Positions 8,088-16,169 of a stretch of 64,000 nt of DNA are shown here, piece after piece; position 1 is the stretch's first letter, and each line of letters opens with the position of its first letter. Made by a program: the position numbers and the translations under genes. The stretch is taken from positions 1 to 64,000 of the forward strand of contig LVAJ01000030.1 of assembly GCA_001603005.1 (NCBI GenBank). Reading direction: 5' to 3'. Below the pieces are notes generated by a model that saw nothing but the letters and a program-made list of their open reading frames with translations, ran no database searches and was not told where the DNA came from. The DNA is from Clostridiales bacterium Firm_04. GTDB taxonomy: Bacteria > Bacillota > Clostridia > Oscillospirales > Ruminococcaceae.

Positions 8088-9263
8088 ATGGCTGAAGCAA
8101 AACGCAATCCGAACGGCAGCCGCAGACCGGCGCCGAAAAAACGCAGAAAGCAGCATAACGGCTTACTCGTGTCGCTCGCAGCGCTGATGCTCGCAGGCGT
8201 CGTCGGAATCGGCATCTCGATCCGCAAAAATCCGCCCGATCCCGAACTGACCGTCAACAGCGAGACACCCCCTGTCACAGAGGATTCGGCGCAGTCCGGC
8301 ACGACAACCACCGTCACGGAGGCGACGCTTACGACGACCGAAACTTCTGTTACAACCGAAAAAGCCCTGCCGCCCGGCTCTGTCACCGGCATCTCGCTGT
8401 CGTTCTATGACGCTGTCATGAAGGTCGGCGACGATACCATGATGCCGCTCGTCACCATGCAGCCCGATGACGCGACCGATGTTTCCGAAAAATGGGAGAC
8501 TTCCGATCCCGCTGTCGCAACGGTCGATGAGATCGGACGCATCAAACCCGTCGGCGCAGGCAGCTGCACGATCCGCGTCACGTCGGTCAATAATCCCGAT
8601 GTGTTCGCAGAGGTCAAGGTGCGCGTTGCGGATCCGGATAAGCCCGCGACAACAAAGGCACCCGATGCCGCAAACAGCACTGCCACAACTGCCGCGACTG
8701 CCGCTGCTCCCGTCAGCGACCGCGATGACATCAAGGTCATCGACGGCGTGACCTATGTGCAGGGCGTGATGATCGTCAACAAGACCTATGCGCTCCCTTC
8801 GACCTATAACCCGCAGGGGCTGACGCAGGAGACAAAGGATGCCTTTGCCGAATTGCAGCGCGATGCGTCCGCGGCAGGCTATTCCATGTATTCTGTCTCG
8901 GATTTCCGCTCCTATGAGCAGCAGGTCACGCTCTACAACAACTATGTTGCGCGCGACGGCAAGGAAGCTGCCGACACCTATTCCGCAAGACCGGGACATT
9001 CCGAGCACCAGACCGGTCTGACCATCGACGTCAACTGCGCGGGCGCCGCGTTCCATGATACGCCGGAAGCAAAGTGGCTTGCCGACAACTGCTGGAAATA
9101 CGGCTTTATCATCCGTTTCCCGCGCGGCAAAGAGGATAAGACCGGCTACACCTACGAATCGTGGCATATCCGCTATGTCGGCAAGGACTGGGCAAAGAAG
9201 ATCTATGACAGCGGGCTCTGCCTCGAAGAATACTTCAATCTCGAATCCAAGTACGCGGAATGA
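8088..9263 (+). CDS. Membrane-anchored VanY-type D-Ala-D-Ala carboxypeptidase with Ig-like domain
   Basis: A 391-residue protein. After a basic N-terminus there is one membrane segment (about 25-46), then a Thr-rich linker, a BIG2-like Ig domain (about 98-181), a second Thr/Ala linker and a C-terminal VanY/D,D-carboxypeptidase domain (about 215-385). The zinc motifs are intact: SEHQTGLTID (His307, Asp314) and ESWHIRY (His360). It should trim the terminal D-Ala from peptidoglycan stem peptides outside the cell. The start follows AGAAAGGAC. The gene stands alone with no vanS/vanR or ligase nearby, so a wall-maturation role is likelier than glycopeptide resistance. Confidence 0.9.
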   Translation: MAEAKRNPNGSRRPAPKKRRKQHNGLLVSLAALMLAGVVGIGISIRKNPPDPELTVNSETPPVTEDSAQSGTTTTVTEATLTTTETSVTTEKALPPGSVTGISLSFYDAVMKVGDDTMMPLVTMQPDDATDVSEKWETSDPAVATVDEIGRIKPVGAGSCTIRVTSVNNPDVFAEVKVRVADPDKPATTKAPDAANSTATTAATAAAPVSDRDDIKVIDGVTYVQGVMIVNKTYALPSTYNPQGLTQETKDAFAELQRDASAAGYSMYSVSDFRSYEQQVTLYNNYVARDGKEAADTYSARPGHSEHQTGLTIDVNCAGAAFHDTPEAKWLADNCWKYGFIIRFPRGKEDKTGYTYESWHIRYVGKDWAKKIYDSGLCLEEYFNLESKYAE

Positions 9264-9289
9264 TCCCGCTGCCGGATAACAGCAAAAAA

Positions 9290-9336
9290 GAAGCCGCCGT
9301 ATTTCTGATGCACAGTCAGAGATGCGGCGGCTTTTT
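9290..9336. terminator. Bidirectional terminator between VanY-like gene and dockerin protein 1
   Basis: The stem AAGCCGCCG/CGGCGGCTT is flanked by A-rich and T-rich runs. A second GC stem, ATCCCCGCT/AGCGGGGAT, follows at about 9344-9377. Confidence 0.85.
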
Positions 9337-9402
9337 GATGCAGAATCCCCGCTCTGCCGTCTGACAAAGCGGGGATCTGCGTTTATGTGTATGTTGGGGT
9401 TA

Positions 9403-10311
9403 TCAGAAGGAAACGAGGAAGCCGTTTCTGGCGTTGTTCTTCAGCAGACCGTTCTCGTTCTGACCGATCGTTGTATAATCCGTCCAGTTGATCTGACCGT
9501 CGCCGTTGGTATCCGCAACCGCATTGACAAAAGCTGCGTTCACGGTGCCGGAATAGTCGATGAACTCGCCGTAGAGGAAATCGCGGACGAAATTGAAGTC
9601 GGCGTCAGTGACCTTGCCGTCGCCGTTCACATCGCCCATCAGGATCGGGCGGTCAACGTACTGAATGCTGCAAACATCATTGTTGCTGCCGTCGAGCCAC
9701 ACGCCGTTGTGCATTGCACCGACGCCGTCCCAGTGGATCTTGTTGTGATCGTTCTGATCGCAGTATGCATACAGATAGTTGTAATGGTTATCCATGCCGT
9801 AGATGAAGATCGCGCGGTAGTCCTGATTGCTGCCGTTGACGGTCTTGCGGAGCATGATCTGGTCGCCGAACTGCGGGGTGAAATTGATGTCCGCGCCGGC
9901 ACCGCGCATAAAGGCATTGGTCTGGAAGTACATTGCAGCAAGCGTTCTTGCGAAGCCCTTGGAGCCGGTCAGCGTCGTTGCGCCCTGTGCCGGATAGTTG
10001 TAGCTGTAATGCACGCCCGTCATCAGACCGACAGGTGCAGAGTTTTCGGCTGCATAGGGGTTGCTTGTGCAGGAGAATGCATCGCCGCCGTTCCAGTATT
10101 TGCCCGGCTTGAGACCGTAATTATACTGGCTGTTCGTGTTCCGCTCCACGAACCACTGCGGATAGTAGGTCGTGAAGTTCCACGCAAGCGACTGACCGAC
10201 CGGAGACATGGTCGGTGCGCTGAATGCAGAAGCGGAGATTGCCTGTGCTGCGCAAATTGTCGTAGTTGCTGCGCAAAGAATTGCTGCGATTCTGGATTTG
10301 ATGTGTTTCAT
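9403..10311 (-). CDS. Secreted dockerin protein 1 of four paralogues, papain-like-fold candidate
   Basis: 302 residues: signal peptide (cleavage likely after ISASA), a module of about 200 residues, then a C-terminal type I dockerin with two calcium loops (DVNGDGKVTDAD and DTNGDGQINWTD). The module has the order GFARTLAAMYF, FGDQIML, FIYG and KIHWDGVGAMHNG. This recalls extracellular CHAP/NlpC-like papain-fold domains, but the position where I expect the catalytic Cys is Lys (SKGFAR), so activity is doubtful. The dockerin implies docking to a cohesin on a scaffold or the cell surface. The ATG follows GAGGTGA. It is the most downstream of four tandem paralogues (to 14429), each with its own promoter. 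Confidence 0.85.
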   Translation of the reverse strand: MKHIKSRIAAILCAATTTICAAQAISASAFSAPTMSPVGQSLAWNFTTYYPQWFVERNTNSQYNYGLKPGKYWNGGDAFSCTSNPYAAENSAPVGLMTGVHYSYNYPAQGATTLTGSKGFARTLAAMYFQTNAFMRGAGADINFTPQFGDQIMLRKTVNGSNQDYRAIFIYGMDNHYNYLYAYCDQNDHNKIHWDGVGAMHNGVWLDGSNNDVCSIQYVDRPILMGDVNGDGKVTDADFNFVRDFLYGEFIDYSGTVNAAFVNAVADTNGDGQINWTDYTTIGQNENGLLKNNARNGFLVSF

Positions 10312-10564
10312 AGTGTTTCACCTCATAGAATGATTGGGGAATTGACTGGAAAAGCAGCGCGGTTCTGTGCAGAAGTGCTGCGCGCCGGCTGCGGCATCAG
10401 TGCTTCTCCGATCCTCTTTTCACATAGCATCATCGTACAATCATTTTTGAAGGATTCTTGAGCGGACTGATCCCTGCCGCTGCGAAAGCTGCGTCCCGTA
10501 CCAAACAGCAGCATGCTTTTTCAGCGCGGATATCGCACTGGTTCTGCCGTCAGTGCTTATCCGG

Positions 10565-10593
10565 ATTATACCACAAGTAGATTTTGCTGTCAA
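10565..10593 (-). promoter_or_regulatory. Promoter of dockerin protein 1
   Basis: TTGACA, 17 bp, TATAAT (TGTGGTATAAT) on the minus strand. Exactly 15 bp upstream of the -35 is the box ATAATTATTAAA, shared with paralogues 2 and 3. Confidence 0.88.
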
Positions 10594-10820
10594 TATAAAT
10601 GAATGTATTTTAATAATTATCTGATTTCAAATTATCTTGCGAATGCGAAAAATGCCGCATATTCGTGCAGAAATGAATCTGATAGCCCGTCTATGGTTAT
10701 ATATTGCTAAACAGTGAAAATTATGCTGCACGATTCTGACGATTTTGCGGTATTCTGCAAATTGTGCATTTATTTACATTAAGAAATTCTACATATTTGC
10801 ATAAATTTACCGTACAAACA
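10594..10820. other. AT-rich gap with conserved upstream box
   Basis: The first 60 bases hold the AT-rich box shared by paralogues 1-3. The remainder is AT-rich with no open frame, hairpin or repeat that I can support. Confidence 0.6.
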
Positions 10821-10821
10821 G

Positions 10822-10856
10822 TGATCCCCTCTCCGCACGGAACGGAAAGGGGATCG
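10822..10856 (-). terminator. Terminator of dockerin protein 2
   Basis: The stem GATCCCCT/AGGGGATC has additional inner pairs. The T run on the minus strand is weak. Confidence 0.6.
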
Positions 10857-10887
10857 GGTATGGGAGAATCGGGGAAGCAGTCACAGA

Positions 10888-11757
10888 TTACATTGTGACA
10901 TAATAATAGCTGTTGCTGCCGTCGTATGTCATTCTGCCGGTGTTGTTCGGCTGATTGGTGCCGTTGAGATGACCGAGGTTATAGCCGATGGTGTAGTAAT
11001 CGGAATACTCGATCTTCCAGGTGTGCTCGTTCTGGAGTGCGTGGATGAGAATATCCCAGCGCTTGTTGTCGAAGCCGCAGTCATGCTGTGTCACTCTGCC
11101 ATTGTTATAGTTCGTCAGGATCCAGTCTGCATCATCGCGCGAGATGATGCCGTCGCCGTTTGCATCATACTCCTTGATCGGGCGAGTCAGATAGTCCATG
11201 CCGTAGTTCTTGTTGCTGGACTGGCTGCGGAGATGCCAGCCGTTGCGCGTGAATGCCTCGCCGGTGATGATCTCGCCGGTATTCTCGTTCAGCGAGTAGG
11301 CGCGGACGGTGTTTCCGGTAATGGACGTGATGAAAAGGGTACGGTGCTCATTGCCGTAGTCGATCTTGACCTGATCGCCGATCGTGAGCGGCGTGTTGTA
11401 ATAAACAATGTGCTCCATGAAGGTCGTGGTGCCGAAGAAGGACTCTGCAAGCATACGGCAGAAGCCGGCAGACTTTTCGAGCTTGCTGCCCTGATAGGTC
11501 TTGCTGAATGTGGTCTGCGAGTAGCCGTGACCGCAGACAACGCCGCTGTAGACTTCGCCGTCCCAGATCTGACCGTTGTAGTAGCCGCCGTACAAGCCCC
11601 AGTTTCTGCACGAATAGCTCATGTTATACGGTTCTTCGCAGTAATCCTGCGAGCTGTAAGTATGCGAGAATGCGGATGCAGAAAGTGCCTGCGATGCGCA
11701 AACGGTCGTTGCAGCTGCAAAGAGCATTGCTGCGATTCTTGCTTTCATGTGTTTCAT
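10888..11757 (-). CDS. Secreted dockerin protein 2 of four paralogues
   Basis: 289 residues with a signal peptide almost identical in style to paralogue 1 (MKHMKARIAAMLFAAATT). The same module follows: SAGFCRMLAESFFGTTTFM, IGDQVKI, EHRTLFIT, then a dockerin. The putative catalytic His is kept (EHRTLF), while the expected Cys position is Ala, with a Cys two residues later. The first dockerin loop is good (DANGDGIISRDD). The second (around QNEHTWKIEYSDYY) has lost the Asp/Asn ligands, so calcium binding there is probably lost. The C-terminus carries an extra Asn/Gly/Tyr-rich tail. The start follows GAGGTGA. Function unknown. Confidence 0.82.
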   Translation of the reverse strand: MKHMKARIAAMLFAAATTVCASQALSASAFSHTYSSQDYCEEPYNMSYSCRNWGLYGGYYNGQIWDGEVYSGVVCGHGYSQTTFSKTYQGSKLEKSAGFCRMLAESFFGTTTFMEHIVYYNTPLTIGDQVKIDYGNEHRTLFITSITGNTVRAYSLNENTGEIITGEAFTRNGWHLRSQSSNKNYGMDYLTRPIKEYDANGDGIISRDDADWILTNYNNGRVTQHDCGFDNKRWDILIHALQNEHTWKIEYSDYYTIGYNLGHLNGTNQPNNTGRMTYDGSNSYYYVTM

Positions 11758-11807
11758 AGTGATTCACCTCATTGCAAAATTTACGTCGTCCCCCGACGTA
11801 TGCTCGG

Positions 11808-11836
11808 ATTATACCACAAGTTGAATTTGCTGTCAA
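11808..11836 (-). promoter_or_regulatory. Promoter of dockerin protein 2
   Basis: TTGACA, 17 bp, TATAAT with TGTGG. The ATAATTATTAAA box sits 15 bp upstream of the -35, as in paralogues 1 and 3. The stretch 11840-12320 upstream is otherwise without a recognisable gene. Confidence 0.88.
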
Positions 11837-12320
11837 TATTATTAGGCGTAATTTAATAATTATTTGTTTTCAAATTATATTGCTGTTCTGAATGTGCAAA
11901 GGATCAGGCGAAAAATGCGAAATAATAGCCCAAGATTGTTATTTATTGCCGGATAAATCTTTGTATTTCGCAATTTTATTCGGTGAAAAGCGGCATACTG
12001 CACGCGGCGTGTGTTTAACTATTAAAATTTTATAAACTACGCATCTTCTGCAAAAAATGATATGCATTCTCTGCTGCTTTGCCGGAACGGATCCTGCGGT
12101 TTTGTTGCGATGCAGCGGAGAAACGTAACAATTGGTACGATGCGGGCGGCGATTTTCGCGCGCTGCGCAAAATCGTCCATATCGCAATAGTATGCTAAAT
12201 GAGAAATCATTTTCCATTTTGTAAAGAATCCGCTACACACGGCGAAAAATGCCGCCGATCGTGCCGGATCCCCGCTTTCTGAATGTGCAATTATTTACGA
12301 TAATATATTGCACATGCATG

Positions 12321-12356
12321 CAAAAAAACGTCCCTCTCCGCGCAAAACGGAGAGGG
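12321..12356 (-). terminator. Terminator of dockerin protein 3
   Basis: The stem CCCTCTCCG/CGGAGAGGG is followed on the minus strand by a run of seven T. Confidence 0.9.
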
Positions 12357-12381
12357 AACATATATCGGGTGTGCGGGGGAA

Positions 12382-13233
12382 TTACCAGCCCAGCACAACG
12401 TATTTGTAGTTGCCGTACATGGTGCTGCCGTTGTAGGTCGGGCGGAGCGAGCCGTCGGCGTAGCAAAGAGTGTTAAACAGTCTGTCTCTGTCAGCTTTCG
12501 TGATCTGCCAGTCGCCGTTGAAGTCGATCGCTGCCATCAGCAGGTTATAGTCCTTGCCGCTGGTGGAATTGCTGCCGGAAACATAGCCTTCCAGCCACTG
12601 GACATCATAGGTCGTCACCTTGCCGTCGCCGTTGACGTCGCCCTGCTTGATCGGGCGGTAGCAGTCGCTGACGATATAGTGCTTGCCGTTTTCGCTGGTG
12701 CAGTCCATCGTGCCGTTGCCGACGGTGTAATTGACATTCCACTTCACCTTATTGGTAAACTGATCGGTCTCGGTCGCCTGCACGCCGCCGGCTGTTCTGG
12801 TGATCAGGATCCAGCGGGAGCGGTGGTTGTCCGGATCCCAGATTTTGACCTGATCGCCGATTTCCGGCGAGAATCCCGAACCGCCGCCGAGTGCCATAAA
12901 GGTTGTTGTGCCGAAGTATTCAGAAGCGAGCTTTCTTGCATAAGCCTGCGTGCGGAGAAGCTCCTCATTTTCCGGAGAGGGATTCATCGGCTCGAAGCCC
13001 GAATAGACGATCTTGCCGCTGTACACGGGGGCGTTGGCAGTGCTGAACGTGGATCCTGCCGGATAGCGTGCCTTCCATGCGCCGACCTTGCTGTTCATGT
13101 TGGACTGTGTCTGAAGATATCTCTGTGTTCTGGTCGTGTAGGTATAAGCGGATGCTGTGATTGCCTGCGCGGAGCAAGCGGCTGTGACTGCTGCAAGTGC
13201 AGCTGCTGCGATCTTGGATTTGATGCTTTTCAT
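12382..13233 (-). CDS. Secreted dockerin protein 3 of four paralogues
   Basis: 283 residues. The signal peptide ends near ITASA. The module shows YARKLASEYFGTTTFM, IGDQVKI, NHRSRWILIT and KVKWN in the family order. The His is present (NHRSRW) but the expected Cys position is Gln (TQAYAR). The dockerin has DVNGDGKVTTYD and a second loop DFNGDWQITKAD. The ATG at 13233 is chosen because GAGGTGA lies 6-7 bp upstream; a longer frame crosses the promoter. Divergence from paralogues 1 and 4 is high outside the shared motifs, which suggests an old duplication or strong selection for variation. Confidence 0.82.
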   Translation of the reverse strand: MKSIKSKIAAAALAAVTAACSAQAITASAYTYTTRTQRYLQTQSNMNSKVGAWKARYPAGSTFSTANAPVYSGKIVYSGFEPMNPSPENEELLRTQAYARKLASEYFGTTTFMALGGGSGFSPEIGDQVKIWDPDNHRSRWILITRTAGGVQATETDQFTNKVKWNVNYTVGNGTMDCTSENGKHYIVSDCYRPIKQGDVNGDGKVTTYDVQWLEGYVSGSNSTSGKDYNLLMAAIDFNGDWQITKADRDRLFNTLCYADGSLRPTYNGSTMYGNYKYVVLGW

Positions 13234-13279
13234 ATGTTTCACCTCATTGCAATAATTACGCATCGCTGCGTATGAGCCT

Positions 13280-13308
13280 ATTATACTACGCGTTGATTCA
13301 ATTGTCAA
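13280..13308 (-). promoter_or_regulatory. Promoter of dockerin protein 3
   Basis: TTGACA, 17 bp, TATAAT. The same ATAATTATTAAA box lies 15 bp upstream of the -35. Confidence 0.88.
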
Positions 13309-13465
13309 TATTATTATCTGTATTTTAATAATTATATAATATGAAGTTATATTGCGATTCTGAATAATAACGGAGATTCATGAATATTCATATTTTATAA
13401 TAGAATATGATTATGAAAATGGCATAACTTGCGAATAAATGCATGTTTGATATAAAACTGCGCGT

Positions 13466-13522
13466 AAAACATCGCCGCCGGAGCAGACTGCGGCATGCGC
13501 AGAACCGTTCCGGCGGCGATGA
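13466..13522 (-). terminator. Terminator of dockerin protein 4
   Basis: A 13-bp stem CATCGCCGCCGGA/TCCGGCGGCGATG with a short T run on the minus strand. Confidence 0.75.
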
Positions 13523-13556
13523 TGGGATTTGTATATCTGAATGAGAGATCAGTACC

Positions 13557-14429
13557 TTAAACCGAGGTGACGAAGCCGTAGTTGTTCAGGACGCCGCCGT
13601 TGAAGTTGGAAAGGATGATGCCGTAATCTGCGCCGTTCACAATGCCGTCGCAGTTGACGTTTGCGGCTGCGCGGACGAACTGGCGGTCAACATTGCTTGC
13701 GTAGCTGTAAGTGTTGTTGGCGACCTTGATCGCAGAGATGTAGTCCTGATAGTCAACCTTAGTGTCGCCGTTGACGTCGCCTGCCTGCATCGGGCGCTCG
13801 ACGTAGAGGATCTGGAGCAGATTGCCGTTTGCGTCGAGATATGCGCCGTTGTGGATCGAAGCGGTGTCGAACCAGTGGATCTTGTAGCTGTCGTCCTTGT
13901 CTGCATATGCAAACTCGAACGAGGAGCCGGTCACCTTGGTGACGAAATCGACCTGCGAGATGTTGTAATTGCCGTTTCTGTCAATGGTGCCGAGTGCGAT
14001 CTGGTCGCCGACGCGCGCCTGAAAATTCTTGCCTGCGCCGCCCATACGGATATAGTGATCGGTGCCGAAGTAATCGACAGCGAGCTTTCTTGCGAAGCCT
14101 GCCGTGCCGGAGAGTGCGCCGCTGTGGGAGCCGCTGTAGGTGGTGGTGTAGCCGCCGCCTCTGACCTGACCTGCGGAGATATAGGTCGTTGTGCCGCCTG
14201 CGGAAGTGGAGCAGGTGTTGACGTCGCCGGTGTTCCAGTAATTGCCGTTCAGGAAGCGCAGTCCGCATTCAACGTGCAGATACATGCTCATTGCGCTCGG
14301 CTCGTGCAGAAGGATATTCTGCGAGACCGGGCTGAGCGAGACAGCCGATGCCTGCAGCGCAGATGCGCCGGAAACTGCGAGAACTGCTGCGGAGAGAGCC
14401 GCTGCGATTTTGCTGTGTGTCTTTTTCAT
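13557..14429 (-). CDS. Secreted dockerin protein 4 of four paralogues
   Basis: 290 residues with a signal peptide. The module is closest to paralogue 1, with GFARKLAVDYFGTDHY, VGDQIAL and KIHWFDTASIHNGAYLD. Neither the expected Cys (TAGFAR) nor the His (NISQVDFVT) of a papain-like enzyme is kept. The dockerin loops are DVNGDTKVDYQD and NVNCDGIVNGAD. The ATG at 14429 follows GTGAGGTAAG. Its promoter has the usual 17-bp spacing but only a weak version of the upstream box of paralogues 1-3. Paralogues 1 and 4 flank 2 and 3, which is consistent with serial duplication. Confidence 0.82.
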   Translation of the reverse strand: MKKTHSKIAAALSAAVLAVSGASALQASAVSLSPVSQNILLHEPSAMSMYLHVECGLRFLNGNYWNTGDVNTCSTSAGGTTTYISAGQVRGGGYTTTYSGSHSGALSGTAGFARKLAVDYFGTDHYIRMGGAGKNFQARVGDQIALGTIDRNGNYNISQVDFVTKVTGSSFEFAYADKDDSYKIHWFDTASIHNGAYLDANGNLLQILYVERPMQAGDVNGDTKVDYQDYISAIKVANNTYSYASNVDRQFVRAAANVNCDGIVNGADYGIILSNFNGGVLNNYGFVTSV

Positions 14430-14498
14430 GTTTCTTACCTCACAATACAATAGCTTTTCGTGGGACGATGCGCTTGAACATCCGTTCCGCGCTGTTCT

Positions 14499-14527
14499 AT
14501 TATAGCATGTTCTGCGTTTTCGGTCAA
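14499..14527 (-). promoter_or_regulatory. Promoter of dockerin protein 4
   Basis: TTGACC, 17 bp, TATAAT on the minus strand. The AT-rich sequence upstream is only loosely similar to the box of paralogues 1-3. Confidence 0.82.
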
Positions 14528-14664
14528 TAGGATTTATCAAATCTTAATATATTGCTCTTATAAAATATTATTGCGGGCGTGAAAATCGTGTGCTCACCTC
14601 AAAATCCGCGTATTTTGTTTCTTTTTAACAATGCAATTTGGCATATTATGCTGCTGAAATCGTT

Positions 14665-14698
14665 CAAAAAAATACTTCCGGCACATCTGCACCGGAAG
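14665..14698 (-). terminator. Terminator of the zinc-ribbon gene pair
   Basis: The stem CTTCCGG/CCGGAAG is followed on the minus strand by a T-rich run. Confidence 0.85.
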
Positions 14699-14723
14699 CA
14701 TCTTTTATGGATTATGTTAAACA

Positions 14724-15110
14724 TTACAGTACAGTGAGCAACAGTCCGTAGAGCTCAGACATCTGGCGGGATTTCTCCACATAGCCCATCATCGCCGGAA
14801 CCATGATCAAGCCGGCGAGGATCAGCGAGATGACGTAGAAGATCAGATATACGACCGCAAAGTTCTTCACGGACTTGTCCTTTGTGCAGCAGAGCATGAT
14901 GATCGGTCCGATGACCGGCAGCAAGCCGCAGAGCAGCATCCAGAGGAACCATTCACCGGCGGTCGTGATCTTGCGCTGCTCGATCGTGCCGTAATTGACG
15001 GGCGGGGGCGGCGCCGCGGATACACCGCGGGACAGACTTGTGCTTCCGCACTGCGGACAGCTTGTATAATAATCCGGCAGGTCAGCGCCGCAGGAATTAC
15101 ATCTTGCCAT
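14724..15110 (-). CDS. Zinc-ribbon membrane protein (second of a pair)
   Basis: 128 residues. The N-terminal zinc ribbon has two Cys pairs (CNSCGADLPDYYTSCPQCGS). A Pro-rich linker and two or three hydrophobic segments follow. A conserved stretch GEWFLWMLLCGLLPVIGPIIML parallels GHWFLWYLLISFLPLIG in the upstream neighbour, so the two are paralogues. Both also share a KDxSxKNFAK/V stretch. Function unknown. The ATG follows CAGGAGGG, and 36 bp separate it from the upstream paralogue, so the two are co-transcribed. Confidence 0.8.
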   Translation of the reverse strand: MARCNSCGADLPDYYTSCPQCGSTSLSRGVSAAPPPPVNYGTIEQRKITTAGEWFLWMLLCGLLPVIGPIIMLCCTKDKSVKNFAVVYLIFYVISLILAGLIMVPAMMGYVEKSRQMSELYGLLLTVL

Positions 15111-15146
15111 AATATTTTCCCTCCTGTTCGTTTTACATCCGAAAGC

Positions 15147-15494
15147 TTAATAGCTGGCGAAAATGCCGGCAGAAATTGCAAGTGCAATGATCAGCAGGCA
15201 AAGCACGATCGCAATGATATACATGATGATCATGAGCTTTGCGAAGTTCTTTGCAGACGGATCCTTGACGGATGCGTACATCACGATCGCACCGATCAGC
15301 GGCAGGAACGAAATCAGCAGGTACCACAGGAACCAGTGTCCGATCGAGGTGACAGGCTGTTCCATATATGCCGGATGCACGTAGCCGTTTGTCTGCTGCG
15401 GCTGCGGACGGCTGCCGGCAAGCGATGTGCCGCAGTTCGGGCATTGCGTGTAGTAATCCGGATTCTGAGATCCGCAATGCGGACATGTAATCAT
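15147..15494 (-). CDS. Zinc-ribbon membrane protein (first of a pair)
   Basis: 115 residues: zinc ribbon CPHCGSQNPDYYTQCPNCG, a Gln-rich linker, then two membrane segments. The order matches the following gene. Zinc-ribbon plus two-helix membrane proteins of this kind are common in Clostridia with no assigned role. The start at 15494 is set by AAAGGAGG about 8 bp upstream; a longer frame would extend across the leader. Confidence 0.8.
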   Translation of the reverse strand: MITCPHCGSQNPDYYTQCPNCGTSLAGSRPQPQQTNGYVHPAYMEQPVTSIGHWFLWYLLISFLPLIGAIVMYASVKDPSAKNFAKLMIIMYIIAIVLCLLIIALAISAGIFASY

Positions 15495-15581
15495 AAGAAT
15501 GCCTCCTTTTACAAATTGAAAAGCATATTGATGGTATGGAATAGCGATCCCTGCCCCTGCACCGGACAAAGATTTGAACAT

Positions 15582-15610
15582 ATTATAACATATCTCGATC
15601 GGTTTTGCAA
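15582..15610 (-). promoter_or_regulatory. Promoter of the zinc-ribbon pair
   Basis: TTGCAA, 17 bp, TATAAT with a TG extension on the minus strand. Confidence 0.85.
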
Positions 15611-15689
15611 TGGGTTTTCAAGAAATTTCAGAAAAAATCAATGATTTCGGAATGAACGTATCATGAATTGCAGATCGGGCGTCTGTTTG

Positions 15690-15890
15690 GATTATGATTT
15701 TGTATCTCGGCGGCATGTGGATTGCGTGTCGATTTTGCATGCAGATATGTATATTAGAATGCATGTCCTCAAAGAAGTAGCTGGGAGCAGTCGCGAATGA
15801 GAAGCCGCCCCGCGGCGTGTACTGCGAATATTGGGTGAGCCGCGCCGCCGGCTCCCGAAGGAAAACGGCTGCGGGCACTGCCCGCACATC
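15690..15890 (-). repeat. Composite repeat with module B deleted
   Basis: On the minus strand: module A (15783-15890), then CTCCCAGC joined directly to TACTTCTTTGAGGACATGCA, then the degenerate array down to about 15690. All five B hairpins and most of the linker are missing, while both ends remain recognisable. Confidence 0.8.
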
Positions 15891-15932
15891 ATTTTTGCCG
15901 CAGAAAAATTTTCGATTTTTTCAAAATAGGGG

Positions 15933-15961
15933 TTGACAAATCGCAAATCATGTGGTATAAT
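15933..15961 (+). promoter_or_regulatory. Promoter of tRNA-Val
   Basis: TTGACA (15933-15938), 17 bp, TATAAT (15956-15961) inside TGTGGTATAAT. This is a full consensus match. Confidence 0.92.
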
Positions 15962-15973
15962 AGTTTCTGTTGT

Positions 15974-16050
15974 GAGGGTGTAGCTCAGTTGGTTAGAGTA
16001 CCTGCTTGACATGCAGGGGGTCATCGGTTCAAGTCCGCTCATCCTCACCA
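15974..16050 (+). tRNA. tRNA-Val (GAC)
   Basis: A 77-nt cloverleaf. The acceptor stem GAGGGTG pairs with CATCCTC (one G-T pair), followed by discriminator A and an encoded CCA. The D-arm is TAGCTCAGTTGGTTAGAGTA. The anticodon stem is CCTGC/GCAGG with loop TTGACAT, giving anticodon GAC at 16008-16010. The T-loop is GGTTCAAGTCC. It stands alone with its own promoter and terminator. Confidence 0.96.
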
Positions 16051-16055
16051 AAAGA

Positions 16056-16090
16056 AACGTCCATGCAGAAATGCACGGACGTTTTTGTTT
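16056..16090 (+). terminator. Terminator of tRNA-Val
   Basis: A 12-bp stem AACGTCCATGCA/TGCACGGACGTT (one mismatch), then a T run. Confidence 0.9.
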
Positions 16091-16107
16091 TATCCGACAG
16101 AATCGCA

Positions 16108-16155
16108 CAAAAAAGCAGCATCTCCGCACAAAACGGAAATGCTGCTGCTTTTTTA
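16108..16155 (-). terminator. Terminator of the binding-protein gene
   Basis: AGCAGCATCTCCG pairs with CGGAAATGCTGCT and is flanked by A and T runs, so it can act on either strand. Confidence 0.85.
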
Positions 16156-16169
16156 TGCCCGCGGATCGC

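Noticed and set aside
8088..9263. A vancomycin-resistance cluster suggested by VanY- and VanZ-like proteins
   Set aside because: They are about 8 kb apart, and no vanHAX ligase or vanRS regulator genes are present. Single VanY/VanZ homologues are common in Firmicutes.
9403..14429. A complete cellulosome locus
   Set aside because: Dockerins are present, but no cohesin, scaffoldin or recognisable glycoside hydrolase occurs in the window.
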